Source: Rhodopseudomonas sp. (GTDB lineage Bacteria; Pseudomonadota; Alphaproteobacteria; Rhizobiales; Xanthobacteraceae). From it: DNA of 64,000 nt. The notes below the pieces were generated by a model. That model did no database searches. It had not been told where the DNA came from and saw nothing but the letters and a program-made list of their open reading frames with translations. Below are positions 17,918 through 28,127 of this stretch, piece by piece; position 1 is the stretch's first letter; the number at the start of each line of letters is the position of its first letter. The stretch is from the NCBI GenBank assembly GCA_016124795.1, contig WGNB01000033.1, forward strand, positions 57,815 through 121,814, written 5' to 3'. Both the position numbers and the translations under genes were made by a program.

Positions 17918-18499
17918 TCAAGCCAAAAGCCGCGCCATCTCGACCAGACGCACCATTTGATTCTGGAACAGATTGGCGGTGCGCGGATCGATGATCTTGT
18001 CCATGTCGTCGAAGGCCTGGTCGGCGCGCTGCACCGCGACCTGCTCCGGGATCACGATGGCACCGCAGCCGACTTCGAGGATTTGCCGCAACGCGATCAG
18101 GCCGGGCAAACCGCCGGCGGCGCCGGGCGAGGCCGAAGCAATCGCGAAGGCGCGGCCCTTGAACGCGGCGAAGGCCGGATCGCCACGCTCGCGCACCCGC
18201 GACACCCAGTCGATCGCGTTTTTCAGCAACGGCGACACCGAGGCGGAATATTCCGGGCTGGCGATGAAGATGCCCTGATGCGTCGAGATCAGATGCTTGA
18301 GCTTGACCGCGCTGTCCGGCTGACCGCTGCGAGCGTCGAGATCGGCGTCGTAAAGCGGCAACGGATAATCGGCGAGCGATATGCGGGTGACCTCGGCGTC
18401 GAGCAAGGTCAGTTGCTTGGTCGCCAGCGCCGCCAGCCGGGTATTATGCGAGCCGGTGCGGATCGAGCCGGAGAATACCAGTATTTTCGGCAGGGGCAT
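17918..18499 (-). CDS. NADPH-dependent FMN reductase family protein
   Basis: A 193-aa flavodoxin-like protein: VFSGSIRTGSHNTRLAA is the phosphate-binding loop for FMN and IASPEYSASVSPLLKNAIDWVSR is the conserved family block. Such enzymes use NAD(P)H to reduce FMN, quinones or azo/chromate substrates; the true substrate is unclear. ATG 18499 is chosen because GGGAG lies six bases before it; an in-frame TTG two codons upstream would sit too close to the site. It lies upstream of pyrF by 59 bases on the same strand. Confidence 0.88.
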   Translation of the reverse strand: MPLPKILVFSGSIRTGSHNTRLAALATKQLTLLDAEVTRISLADYPLPLYDADLDARSGQPDSAVKLKHLISTHQGIFIASPEYSASVSPLLKNAIDWVSRVRERGDPAFAAFKGRAFAIASASPGAAGGLPGLIALRQILEVGCGAIVIPEQVAVQRADQAFDDMDKIIDPRTANLFQNQMVRLVEMARLLA

Positions 18500-18624
18500 C
18501 GGCAACTCCCGTCAGACCGGGCTTCCTTATCATGCGGCCTTGCCAGCGTCATATCGGGCAGCCGACATGAAAATGGCCGGGAAGTCCCGGCCATTGGCAG
18601 CAGCGCGGTCACGCCCGGAAACGG

Positions 18625-19242
18625 TCAGCCGCGTGCGGTCTCGGTGCCGCGATAGACCCAGACGCGCGCCGGCGGAATGTTGAGCCAGATCAGCTCGGAG
18701 CATTCGCCCTTGATGCCGGACAGCACCTTGGGAATCGGCGGCCGCATCGCATAGGTGAACTGAACGAAGGGCGCGCCGGGTTTCAGCAGGCTCATCGCAT
18801 CGGAAATCAAGCGCAGACGGGTCCGCGGCGGCTTGGTCACCAACGGCAGGCCGGAGACGATGGCGGCGGCCGGTTCGCGCGCGATGTCGTTCAACAGCCG
18901 ACGCAGACGATAGGCATCGCCCTGAACAACGGTCGCGGCCGGATAGCGCGTGCGCAACAACCGGCAGAAATCGGGATCGAATTCAACCAGAATCAAACGG
19001 GCCGGATCGATGCCCTGGCGGACCAGCGCTTCGGTCACCGGACCGGTACCGGGCCCGAGCTCGATCACCGGACCGTTGGAATTGGGATCGACATAGCGCG
19101 CCATGACACGGGCGAGCGCCTTGCCCGACGGCATGACGGCGCCGGTACGGATCGGCTTTTCGAACCATGTCCGAATGAATTGCATCTCGTCGTCGAGACG
19201 CAGCGGTTTTTTTTCTACGCGGACAGATGTGTGCAAGGGCAT
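18625..19242 (-). CDS. PmtA-like phospholipid N-methyltransferase
   Basis: A 205-aa class I methyltransferase. Motif I reads PVIELGPGTGPVTEALV, followed by LILVEFDPDFCRLL, VVQGDAYRL and AIVSGLPLV. This set is that of the PmtA/rRNA-dimethylase-like group, in which PmtA methylates phosphatidylethanolamine on the way to phosphatidylcholine in rhizobia. The N-terminal amphipathic region (MQFIRTWFEKPIRTGAVMPSG) fits membrane association. It follows dnaJ by 76 bases on the same strand, a neighbourhood I recall from related genomes. Start chosen at MPLHTS. Confidence 0.72.
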   Translation of the reverse strand: MPLHTSVRVEKKPLRLDDEMQFIRTWFEKPIRTGAVMPSGKALARVMARYVDPNSNGPVIELGPGTGPVTEALVRQGIDPARLILVEFDPDFCRLLRTRYPAATVVQGDAYRLRRLLNDIAREPAAAIVSGLPLVTKPPRTRLRLISDAMSLLKPGAPFVQFTYAMRPPIPKVLSGIKGECSELIWLNIPPARVWVYRGTETARG

Positions 19243-19318
19243 TACTGCTTGGTCACGCGCGCGTCTTGGCCGGGAGTTGGCCCGCAATCTTCACCGGTAT
19301 AGGGCGAAAGCCACAGGG

Positions 19319-20482
19319 TCAAGATGGCTTGTCCGAATAGCTGTCACCACTTCCCAAACCGTCGAGAAACGATTTGACGCGCCCCAGAAAACCCGCCGAT
19401 TCCGGCTGGGTCTGTTCGGAAGACAGCTTTTCGAACTCGGTCAGCAATTCGCGCTGACGTTTGGTGAGCTTTTGCGGCGTTTCAACCGAGACCTGCACAT
19501 ACATGTCACCGGTCTGCTTCGACCGCAGCACCGGCATACCTTTGCCCGCCAGCCGGAAACGGCCGCCGGTTTGCGTTCCGGCCGGGATTTTGACCTTGGC
19601 CTCGCTGCCGTCGATCACCGGCACCGCGATCTCGCCGCCCAGGGCGGCCGTCACCATCGATATCGGCACCCGGCAATAGAGATCGGCGCCGTCGCGCTGA
19701 TAAAGCTCGTGCGGCACCAGCGACAGGAAAATATAGAGGTCGCCGGCCGGACCGCCGCGCACGCCGGCTTCGCCTTCGCCGGCCAGCCGGATGCGGGTGC
19801 CGTCCTCGACGCCCGCCGGAATATTCACGGACAAGGTCCGCTCGCGCGTCACCCGGCCGGCGCCGGAACAGGCCGCGCAGGGGTCGTCGATCACCTGACC
19901 ACGGCCCTGACAGGCCGGGCAGGTGCGCTCCAGCGTGAAGAAACCCTGGGCATGGCGAACCTTGCCGGCGCCGCCGCAGGTGGCGCAGGTCTTCGGCTTG
20001 GTGCCGGCCTTGGCGCCGGTGCCGGAACAGACCTCGCAGGTCACCGAGGTCGGAATCCGGATCTGGGCTTCCTTGCCCTCGAAGGCTTCCTCGAGACCGA
20101 TCTCCATGTTGTAGCGCAGGTCGGAGCCGCGCTCGCGGCCGGTGCCGCGGCCACGACGGCCACCACCGCCGCCGCCCATGCCGAACAGGTCCTCAAAGAT
20201 ATCGGAGAAAGTCGACGCGAAATCGGTGCCGAAGCCATGACCGCCACCACCGCCCTGTTCGAAGGCGGCATGGCCGAAGCGATCGTAGGCGGCGCGCTTG
20301 TCGCCGTCCTTGAGCACTTCATAGGCTTCGTTGAGTTCGCGGAATTTGTGTTCGCACTCGCTGTCGCCCGGATTGCGATCCGGATGATGCTGCATGGCGA
20401 GCTTTCGGAACGCGCCCTTGAGCTCGACCTCGGTGCAGGTACGCGAGACGCCAAGCACCTCGTAATAGTCGCGCTTAGACAT
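19319..20482 (-). CDS. dnaJ: Chaperone DnaJ (Hsp40)
   Basis: Co-chaperone that delivers substrates to DnaK and stimulates its ATPase. The 387-aa product has the J domain (1-70) with HPD in [11 protein letters not shown], a Gly/Phe-rich linker (about 75-125), four zinc-binding repeats ([32 protein letters not shown]), and the two C-terminal substrate-binding barrels. It follows dnaK by 167 bases, including a palindromic repeat, so it may be read from the dnaK promoter with reduced transcript level. Confidence 0.97.
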   Translation of the reverse strand: MSKRDYYEVLGVSRTCTEVELKGAFRKLAMQHHPDRNPGDSECEHKFRELNEAYEVLKDGDKRAAYDRFGHAAFEQGGGGGHGFGTDFASTFSDIFEDLFGMGGGGGGRRGRGTGRERGSDLRYNMEIGLEEAFEGKEAQIRIPTSVTCEVCSGTGAKAGTKPKTCATCGGAGKVRHAQGFFTLERTCPACQGRGQVIDDPCAACSGAGRVTRERTLSVNIPAGVEDGTRIRLAGEGEAGVRGGPAGDLYIFLSLVPHELYQRDGADLYCRVPISMVTAALGGEIAVPVIDGSEAKVKIPAGTQTGGRFRLAGKGMPVLRSKQTGDMYVQVSVETPQKLTKRQRELLTEFEKLSSEQTQPESAGFLGRVKSFLDGLGSGDSYSDKPS

Positions 20483-20584
20483 GATCTGGCAACCCTTGAC
20501 CTATCCTCTCGCCCTGGCGCGCGATCGGCGAGACCGCGTCCGGAAGGGCGAGGCCCCATCCCGATAGGCAGATATAAAAATAGC

Positions 20585-20626
20585 CCCCATCCTTCGAGAC
20601 GGCCTTGGGCCTCCTCAGGATGAGGG
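20585..20626. repeat. Palindromic repeat between dnaK and dnaJ
   Basis: CCCCCATCCTTCGAG is opposed by CTCCTCAGGATGAGGG, with an inner GGCC pairing. This CATCCT...AGGATG type is common between genes in Bradyrhizobium-like genomes (from memory). Here it could act as a partial terminator lowering dnaJ relative to dnaK. Confidence 0.7.
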
Positions 20627-20649
20627 CCATTGTTTCAGCTCCTTAAGGC

Positions 20650-22563
<1,914 letters not shown>

Positions 22564-22709
22564 AGCTGTCCCTCTCAATTTGCGGCAGGCCGGACGGGCC
22601 GTAACCCGAAGGTTATTAAGCGCCCGATGGGATGCGTCGGCGGCTCATCCGCAGACCCCCCGATCCAGCCCCCTGGATACGCGATTCACCGCCATTTCGC
22701 GGCTCAAGG

Positions 22710-22740
22710 CTCATATAGGAGGGCCCATGGGGGCCGCAAG
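22710..22740 (-). promoter_or_regulatory. RpoH-type promoter of dnaK
   Basis: On the minus strand the sequence reads CTTG, 17 bases, CCTATATGAG. This fits every fixed position of the alphaproteobacterial heat-shock consensus CTTG-N17/18-CYTATNTNNG as I recall it. It predicts an untranslated leader of roughly 140 bases for dnaK. The rest of the gap from 22564 to 22883 holds no gene. Confidence 0.8.
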
Positions 22741-22883
22741 TCGGATCATCACTAAATCGCGAACAACAGCCTGCGCCAGCCCCCGCAAATGCCATGAATG
22801 CCCCCTAACCATTGCCGGCAAGGTCCGGCCCGGCTAGGCAGGCCGGGCCGCCGACCCACCCGAAATGACCCGGTTTAAGCCCC

Positions 22884-23828
22884 ATGCTGCGCCCTCTCAT
22901 CCGTCCCCTGATCGCCGGCCTGGCCGGGCTGGCGCTGTCCGGTTCCGTCGCCACCGCCGACCCGGTGTTTCCGCCAGGGTTACGCATCGGTTTACAGCCC
23001 CCCGGCGATATGACGGTCAGCAAACGCTTCGCCGGTTTCGAAGACGCCGACCGCAAGGCCGCCATCGTTCTCCTCGACCTGCCGGAAGGGGCCTATCAGG
23101 AGGTCGAGCGTTCCGCCTTCGCCCAGAGCCACAAGGACCTGAGCAAACTCAAGCGCGAGAGCTTTCCCTTCGCCAACGGCATCGGCGTGCTCGTCAGCGG
23201 CACCGCGACCGAGAACGGCGTCGCCGTCCATAAATGGTTTTTGATGGCGACCGCCGTCAGCGGCAAGGTGGAGAATCTGGCGATGCTGGCGAGCGCCCAG
23301 GTCCCCGAGCCCGCCCGCAAGATCTATCCCGACGCCACCATCCGCAAGGCGCTGGCCAGCATCACCTTCCGGCCGGCCCCGATCCAGGAACAGCTCGGTC
23401 TGATCCCGTTCAAGGTCAACGATCTGGCCGGTTTCCGCGTCGTTCAGGTGATGCCGACGGGCGGCGTCGTGCTCACCGACGGACCGGCCGACGACCTGAC
23501 CCGGCAGCCCTACATGATCGTGACGATCGGACCCAACGCGCCGACCGATCCGGCCGACCGCGCCCGCTTCGCCAACGACATGCTGTCGAACATGCCGTTG
23601 CGCGGCTTCAAGATCCAGAACGCGGAATCGATGCGGATCACCGGCGCCGCCGGGTTTGAAATCCGCGGCCAGGCGGAAGGTCCGAACGCCACGCCGGTTT
23701 CGATGGTGCAGTGGCTCCGCTTCAGCGGCACCGGCTATCTGCGGGTCGTCGGCGTCGGCAAACGCGAGGAATGGGACAAGCTGTTCAACCGGTTCCGCGC
23801 GGTGCGCGACGGCATCGCCTTCCGATAG
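22884..23828 (+). CDS. Exported protein of unknown function
   Basis: A 314-aa protein with a signal peptide (LIRPLIAGLAGLALSGSVATA, cleavage near residue 25). The mature part repeats a theme: two segments resembling each other in layout (FPPGLRIGLQPPGDM...FAGFEDADRKAAIVLLDLP, then LIPFKVNDLAGFRVVQVMPTGGVVLTDGP), suggesting two related domains. No Cys, heme or metal motif is visible. It diverges from dnaK. I recall similar periplasmic proteins in Bradyrhizobium-type genomes but no function. Confidence 0.75.
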   Translation: MLRPLIRPLIAGLAGLALSGSVATADPVFPPGLRIGLQPPGDMTVSKRFAGFEDADRKAAIVLLDLPEGAYQEVERSAFAQSHKDLSKLKRESFPFANGIGVLVSGTATENGVAVHKWFLMATAVSGKVENLAMLASAQVPEPARKIYPDATIRKALASITFRPAPIQEQLGLIPFKVNDLAGFRVVQVMPTGGVVLTDGPADDLTRQPYMIVTIGPNAPTDPADRARFANDMLSNMPLRGFKIQNAESMRITGAAGFEIRGQAEGPNATPVSMVQWLRFSGTGYLRVVGVGKREEWDKLFNRFRAVRDGIAFR

Positions 23829-23844
23829 ACAGCGGCCGCCAAAC

Positions 23845-23876
23845 GAAAACGGCCGGCCCCTGCCGGGACCGGCCGC
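23845..23876 (-). terminator. Terminator of the OprB porin gene
   Basis: A strong GC hairpin (CGGCCGG at 23850 pairs with CCGGCCG at 23869, plus CCC/GGG and one bulged A) is followed on the minus strand by CGTTTTCGTTT. Direction and T-rich tail fit the end of the porin gene; it may also stop the convergent exported-protein transcript. Confidence 0.7.
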
Positions 23877-23910
23877 TTGTCGTTCAATCGATCCGGCGTC
23901 GGCCGCGCGA

Positions 23911-25314
23911 TCAGAACTTGATGGTGCTGCGCAAGCCGGCCACGAAGGCGTTGGACACCGTGGTATTGGCATCGTTCGGATCGGCCACATTACCGCCGGG
24001 GTGGACGATGTATTGCAGGTCCGGCTGGAGCGTCCACCACGGCGCGAGCTGCGCGGCATAGCTGAGTTCAAACACCAACTCATGATCGCGGATCGCCTGC
24101 GGCGGACCGTTCGTCACCAAAGCGTCCCGATCGGTATCGACGGCATCGCCACTGATTTTGGCGTAAGCCACGCCGAAGGTCAGGACGTCGTCGGGACGGC
24201 CGGGGACAAAGCCCTTCATGCCGGCGCCGCCATCGATGTAAAACGAAATCAGGTTGCGATCGGACGGCGAGAAACCGCTGCGCAGGAACAGGTTCAGGCT
24301 GCGCTCGGCCTGACGCCAGACCATCTGGTCGGCGACGCCGTAGATGCCCCAGTTGCCGCGATGCTGGATCGGCGTGGCGGTCGAATCGACGCCGAGCGAC
24401 ACCGTCGCTCCGGTGCCGTCGATGCCGAGATGCTGATCGGCGAAGTCGGCGGTCGCGTACCAGCCACCGAGCTTGTACATCCCCGGCAGGCCGATGGCGT
24501 CCTTGCCCTGATTGACGCCGTATTGCGCCTCACCCATCCAGAGCGCGCCGCCGCTGGTACTGAACTTGGTGCCGTATTTGTTGCAGCGCTGCGGGTCGTC
24601 ATTGCAATCGCGGCCGGCGGGATCACCGGCGAACACCGCGGCGAGCACCGTCAATTGATCGGTCAACGCCGCCTTGGCGCGCACGCCGGGCGTGGCGAGC
24701 GGATAGGCCGGACCGCCATTGGTCATGTTGCCGGCCAGCACGCCGGCCCAGCCGAAAGTGCCGTTCACCAGACCGCCAGCGGTTTCGCTGGTGATGAACT
24801 CGTCGTCGGCGGCCAACTGGCCGGCCCGGATCGACAGTCGGTCATTGAAGCTCTGCTCGTACCAGGCGGTAAACAGCCGAGTCGTCGGCGTGGCGTCGAT
24901 GTTGCTCGGGTCGGCGAGCGAGCCGACATGGGCGGCGGCGTTATGACCGCTGTTGTGAATCTGGAACACGGTGACGTGGGTGGTCGCGCCGGGCAGGCCG
25001 ATCAGCTTTTGCAGATCGGTATCGACCGAAAACTCCAACCGGCCTTCGTAGCTCGCGCGGCGGTTCACGCCGCCGGACATCACGCCGAAAACCTCGTTGA
25101 CATAGTTCAGGGTGATATCGATGCCCTTGTCCTTGAGCGCGGTCCGCGCCCCGCCCCAATCGCCGGTCAGCGTCGGCTGGTCCCAGATCGACGGCGCCGG
25201 CTTCACCGGGTCCTTGGCCAGCGCCGCGCCGGAAGAGACGGCGCCAAGCGCTGCGGCGGCGAAAGCCACCGCCAAATGATGCCCCAGACCATGGTTTTTC
25301 ATCGCGCCCCGCAT
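23911..25314 (-). CDS. OprB-family carbohydrate-selective porin
   Basis: A 467-aa outer-membrane beta-barrel protein with a signal peptide (cleavage near ALAKD). LTGDWGGARTALKDKGIDITLNY is the OprB signature after the leader, and the C-terminus ends in a barrel-type strand with terminal Phe (LRSTIKF). OprB proteins pass glucose and other sugars, but several act with metal or other solutes. It lies 79 bases downstream of the di-heme peroxidase gene and has its own AT-rich promoter-like segment with a palindrome. A GGGGGAC site precedes the ATG. Confidence 0.88.
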   Translation of the reverse strand: MRGAMKNHGLGHHLAVAFAAAALGAVSSGAALAKDPVKPAPSIWDQPTLTGDWGGARTALKDKGIDITLNYVNEVFGVMSGGVNRRASYEGRLEFSVDTDLQKLIGLPGATTHVTVFQIHNSGHNAAAHVGSLADPSNIDATPTTRLFTAWYEQSFNDRLSIRAGQLAADDEFITSETAGGLVNGTFGWAGVLAGNMTNGGPAYPLATPGVRAKAALTDQLTVLAAVFAGDPAGRDCNDDPQRCNKYGTKFSTSGGALWMGEAQYGVNQGKDAIGLPGMYKLGGWYATADFADQHLGIDGTGATVSLGVDSTATPIQHRGNWGIYGVADQMVWRQAERSLNLFLRSGFSPSDRNLISFYIDGGAGMKGFVPGRPDDVLTFGVAYAKISGDAVDTDRDALVTNGPPQAIRDHELVFELSYAAQLAPWWTLQPDLQYIVHPGGNVADPNDANTTVSNAFVAGLRSTIKF

Positions 25315-25350
25315 TCCAGTCCCCCTACGTAAGTACCGCCATAAATGTTA

Positions 25351-25364
25351 TGTTATAATATAAC
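25351..25364. promoter_or_regulatory. AT-rich palindrome upstream of the porin gene
   Basis: GTTATAATATAAC (25352-25364) is a perfect inverted repeat in a short AT-rich patch between two GC-rich genes. On the minus strand it reads as part of TAGTTATATTATAAC, which shares TAGTTATA with the palindrome before the EfeM-like gene, and it includes a -10-like TATATT or TATTAT. It may be a shared operator overlapping a promoter. Confidence 0.5.
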
Positions 25365-25393
25365 TACACAACCAGACTGCCCCGGTAAAGAGG

Positions 25394-26761
25394 TTATTTG
25401 GCCAGATCGGCAAGTTGCTTGAGAGCCAAGAAATGGGCGTCATGCACCACCGGGTTAAACAACGACCAGGTTTCCGCCAGTTTGAGCGACGCGGCGGCGG
25501 CAACCGTCTGCTTCTTGTAATCGGCATAGATCCGTGCCGCCTGATCGAAGTCGTCGCCTTCCACGGCCATCGCGACCCGCCGCAACGATAACACGAGATC
25601 GCGAACCGCGGCGCGCGCCTGCAGGCGTTCTTGCAGACCGCCGCTGACGCTGGTGTCGGTCCGTCCGGGAAAATTCTCACCCAGTTCCCGCCATTCGCCG
25701 CCGACCGAATCGACCGTCAGCCCGATGACTTCCTTGTCGCGCGCGGGAATGGCCACATCAAGCACACTGACGAAGGCGGCGATTTCGTCGACTTCGGCCT
25801 GCACCGTGTTGCGGGTGTAAGGCTGCTCGGCATCGCCGACCGCGTCGAGATAGGCGACCAGATCGGCGCGGTCTTGAGCGGCCAGACCGAGGTCATAGTG
25901 CTTGTCGAAGTAACCGACCACTTCGTCGAAACTGTCGAAGCGGCCGTCGTGGAAATAAGGCGCGTTGAACCTGGCATTGATCAGCGTCTTGGTCTTGAAC
26001 CATCCGCCCGATCCGATGTCATGGACCTTGTGGTCGATAAAGGCCGAATCCGCCTGATGGCAACCGGCGCAGCTCATTGACGGATCGTGCGGGAACGGCT
26101 TGTTGAACAGGACCTCACCGCGACGGGCGGCATCGGAGGCCTCCCGGGTCAGACGACCACCCGGCCCCAGCTTCGGATTGGGCAGGAACGCAATTTCACG
26201 GATATAGGTTTCCAGCGCGTCCAGCACCTGACCGCTCGGCTCGGGACCGGCGAATTCGTTGACGATGACGTTGCGAACGAAATCGCGCAACGAGGCGAAA
26301 CGGCCGTCATGACCATAAGGCGCGAGATACTTGGCGCCGCGCAGGCTCGGCGGCGTCACCGGGTCGAACACGCCATTATCGGCCTTGGCGTTGAACAAGG
26401 CGCCGGTGGTGTCGAAGTTGCCCGGACGGCTCGACAGGCCGGGCACGAACAGCTTGGCATTGCCCGCGCCCTGCTGATGGCAACTGTTGCAGCTCATGCC
26501 GGCGTCACGCGCCTTGCCGCCGAAGATCGCGGCGGAGGAAAACAGCATGTCACCGAGATTGAACAGATAGGACCGCTTGCCGCCGGCGGCTTCGAAGCCG
26601 AACCGTTCGGTGGGCTGATCGAGGATTTCCTCGTTCAGATTGCTGCCGACCGGTAGCGCCGCGTCCTTGCTGACCACCGGGGTCGCACCCACGGAGGATG
26701 CCGCCGCCGCGGCCAGAACGAAACTCAGTGCCACCGTCGTAAGGACCTGTCGGCTTCGCAT
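25394..26761 (-). CDS. Di-heme cytochrome c peroxidase/MauG-family protein
   Basis: A 455-aa periplasmic protein with a signal peptide (cleavage after about residue 26). It has two heme-binding sites, C91NSC94H95 and C231AGC234H235, and the family block PPSLRGAKYLAPYGHDGRFASL between them, repeated as TLINARFNAPYFHDGRFDSF. Members reduce peroxide or oxidise protein or metal substrates. The last 100 or so residues form an extra helical region (QERLQARAAVRDLVLSLRRV onward) beyond usual CcpA length. It lies 85 bases after the EfeM-like gene on the same strand. Confidence 0.9.
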   Translation of the reverse strand: MRSRQVLTTVALSFVLAAAAASSVGATPVVSKDAALPVGSNLNEEILDQPTERFGFEAAGGKRSYLFNLGDMLFSSAAIFGGKARDAGMSCNSCHQQGAGNAKLFVPGLSSRPGNFDTTGALFNAKADNGVFDPVTPPSLRGAKYLAPYGHDGRFASLRDFVRNVIVNEFAGPEPSGQVLDALETYIREIAFLPNPKLGPGGRLTREASDAARRGEVLFNKPFPHDPSMSCAGCHQADSAFIDHKVHDIGSGGWFKTKTLINARFNAPYFHDGRFDSFDEVVGYFDKHYDLGLAAQDRADLVAYLDAVGDAEQPYTRNTVQAEVDEIAAFVSVLDVAIPARDKEVIGLTVDSVGGEWRELGENFPGRTDTSVSGGLQERLQARAAVRDLVLSLRRVAMAVEGDDFDQAARIYADYKKQTVAAAASLKLAETWSLFNPVVHDAHFLALKQLADLAK

Positions 26762-26846
26762 ATCGCTACCCTTTATCTTTCCTGCGGTCTGCGGCCGCCG
26801 CGCCGCGGCGGCCGGATCGTCCGATGTTGCGTCTTCAAACTTTCGG

Positions 26847-27683
26847 TTATTTGGGCTTGTCCGCGCCTTCTTCCTCGTCGCCGACCTTGAACGGCTTGAG
26901 ACCAAGCTTCGGCGCGGCGGTGAGCAGCAAGGCGGCCAGTTCTTCGCCGGCGACGTAGACCTTCTTCTGCTCCATGCTCTTGATGTCGGCAACCTTGACC
27001 AGCTTCTCGAGCTTCGAGATGCGATCGTCGATGATCGTGGCGAGCTTCGGCTCTTTCTTCTTCAGGGTGTCGGAGAACACCAGCTTGTAAGCCATCTCGA
27101 TGCTCTCGACGTTTTCCTGCATGTCGATTATCGAGGTGCCGGCGTAAGGCGATTCACCGCCCTTGGATTTCTCCTCGCCGACTTCGTAGGCAAGATTGGC
27201 GGTGCCTTCGAGCAGCTTCTGCGCGGTCAGATCAAAGGCCTTCGACTTGGCGCGCTTCTGAAACGTATCGAGATGGCCGAGCATCTCGGCGACCGGCGCC
27301 TCGAGACCGTCGGTCTTGCCGGCCTTAAACAGCACGACTTCGATGGCGTGATAGCCCTTCTTGGCGTCCGGCCAGGCGTCGACTTCCTTGTCGATGTCGC
27401 CGAAGTAGGTGCCGGTCACGGTCTCCATCGCTTCCCAACCCTTGCGCGACTTGATCCAGGCCGCCTGCGCCGCCTTGACGTCGCCGGCCTTGACCGCGGT
27501 CTGCAATTCCTTGGCGCCGGCGATCGCCTTGCCGATGTGATCGACGATGAACGGCTTGAACGATTTGATGCCGGCTTCCATCGTCGCGGCTTGCGCGGCG
27601 CCGGCAGTGAAAGCGACGACGGCGAGCGCGCAGCCAAGCTGCAAGGCGCGCTGCCGGAAAATCTGAGTGACGTTCGACACCAT
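26847..27683 (-). CDS. M75/EfeM-type periplasmic iron-binding protein
   Basis: A 278-aa protein with a signal peptide (CALAVVAFTAGAAQA, cleavage near residue 32) and a single M75 (EfeO C-terminal/imelysin-like) domain. The family metal motif GxHxxE is present as GYHAIE, with YFGDIDKEVDAWPDAKKG before it. It lacks the cupredoxin domain of E. coli EfeO, so it is of EfeM type. ATG 27683 has AGGAG eight bases upstream. It is followed by a di-heme peroxidase and a porin; no EfeU or EfeB gene is in the window. A role in periplasmic iron (or related metal) handling is inferred. Confidence 0.85.
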   Translation of the reverse strand: MVSNVTQIFRQRALQLGCALAVVAFTAGAAQAATMEAGIKSFKPFIVDHIGKAIAGAKELQTAVKAGDVKAAQAAWIKSRKGWEAMETVTGTYFGDIDKEVDAWPDAKKGYHAIEVVLFKAGKTDGLEAPVAEMLGHLDTFQKRAKSKAFDLTAQKLLEGTANLAYEVGEEKSKGGESPYAGTSIIDMQENVESIEMAYKLVFSDTLKKKEPKLATIIDDRISKLEKLVKVADIKSMEQKKVYVAGEELAALLLTAAPKLGLKPFKVGDEEEGADKPK

Positions 27684-27768
27684 GACGATTGCTCCTGAGG
27701 CGAGGTAATTGCTCGCGACATTGTTCAGGGCATCCGTCGGGGTCAACCGAAAAAATGAATAAAATCAG

Positions 27769-27781
27769 TAGTTTATAACTA
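27769..27781. promoter_or_regulatory. AT-rich palindrome in the EfeM-like promoter
   Basis: TAGTT-TAT-AACTA is an inverted repeat with five-base arms. On the minus strand a possible promoter reads TTGGAC, 17 bases, TTTTAT, which places the palindrome between -35 and -10. The minus-strand word TAGTTATA recurs before the porin gene. Confidence 0.45.
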
Positions 27782-27836
27782 GTCCAATGTAGAATTAGGC
27801 CGCGGCGGCAGCCTTCCTGACGCCGCCGGTTTCTTC

Positions 27837-27853
27837 CTTCGGATTATTCTAAT
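27837..27853. promoter_or_regulatory. ICE-like (Irr-type) motif
   Basis: The 17 bases CTTCGGATTATTCTAAT agree at most positions with the rhizobial iron-control element TTTAGAAYNRTTCTAAA as I recall it; the right half is nearly complete and the left half is weak. It lies about 155 bases before the EfeM-like start, far enough that it could act only as an upstream or alternative-promoter site. Confidence 0.35.
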
Positions 27854-28127
27854 GAAGAGCTTTGATCTAAGAGCTTGCGCGCTCTTGCAAACGCGAACCG
27901 CTTGCAGCGGCGTTCGCGAAACGCGGCTTCGCCGATGCGATCGACCGTCACGATCGGGCGGCCGACGCAGAGCTGCCATCGAAATTTATTTTCGTCGGCT
28001 GTATCGCAAATGCGACAGCGCCGCGCACATGGTGACCGGTCCGAGAACCGGAAACGACGCGCGCGGCGCTGCGTAAAATCCTGAACGTCGCCGAAACGAA
28101 TCACCGCCGGCGCAAACCGGCGTCGAT

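Larger units (their letters stand above)
27684..28127. other. 444-bp intergenic region with regulatory signals
   Basis: This gap between the EfeM-like gene and grpE is AT-rich at 27745-27800 and contains a palindrome (27769-27781), a GGCGGC/GCCGCC hairpin near 27805-27830, an ICE-like motif (27837-27853) and, next to grpE, a small CGCCGG/CCGGCG hairpin (28105-28122) that could end grpE transcripts. The middle part (27860-28080) shows no gene, tRNA or repeat that I can support. Confidence 0.5.

Noticed and set aside
20569..20578. Heat-shock-type -10 before dnaJ (TTTATATCTG on the minus strand)
   Set aside because: The -10 block fits fairly well, but no CTTG lies 17 or 18 bases upstream; dnaJ is more simply read from the dnaK promoter.
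23656..25332. Long plus-strand open frame opposite the OprB porin
   Set aside because: The porin has a signal peptide, family signature and C-terminal Phe; the opposite frame has no recognisable feature or ribosome site.
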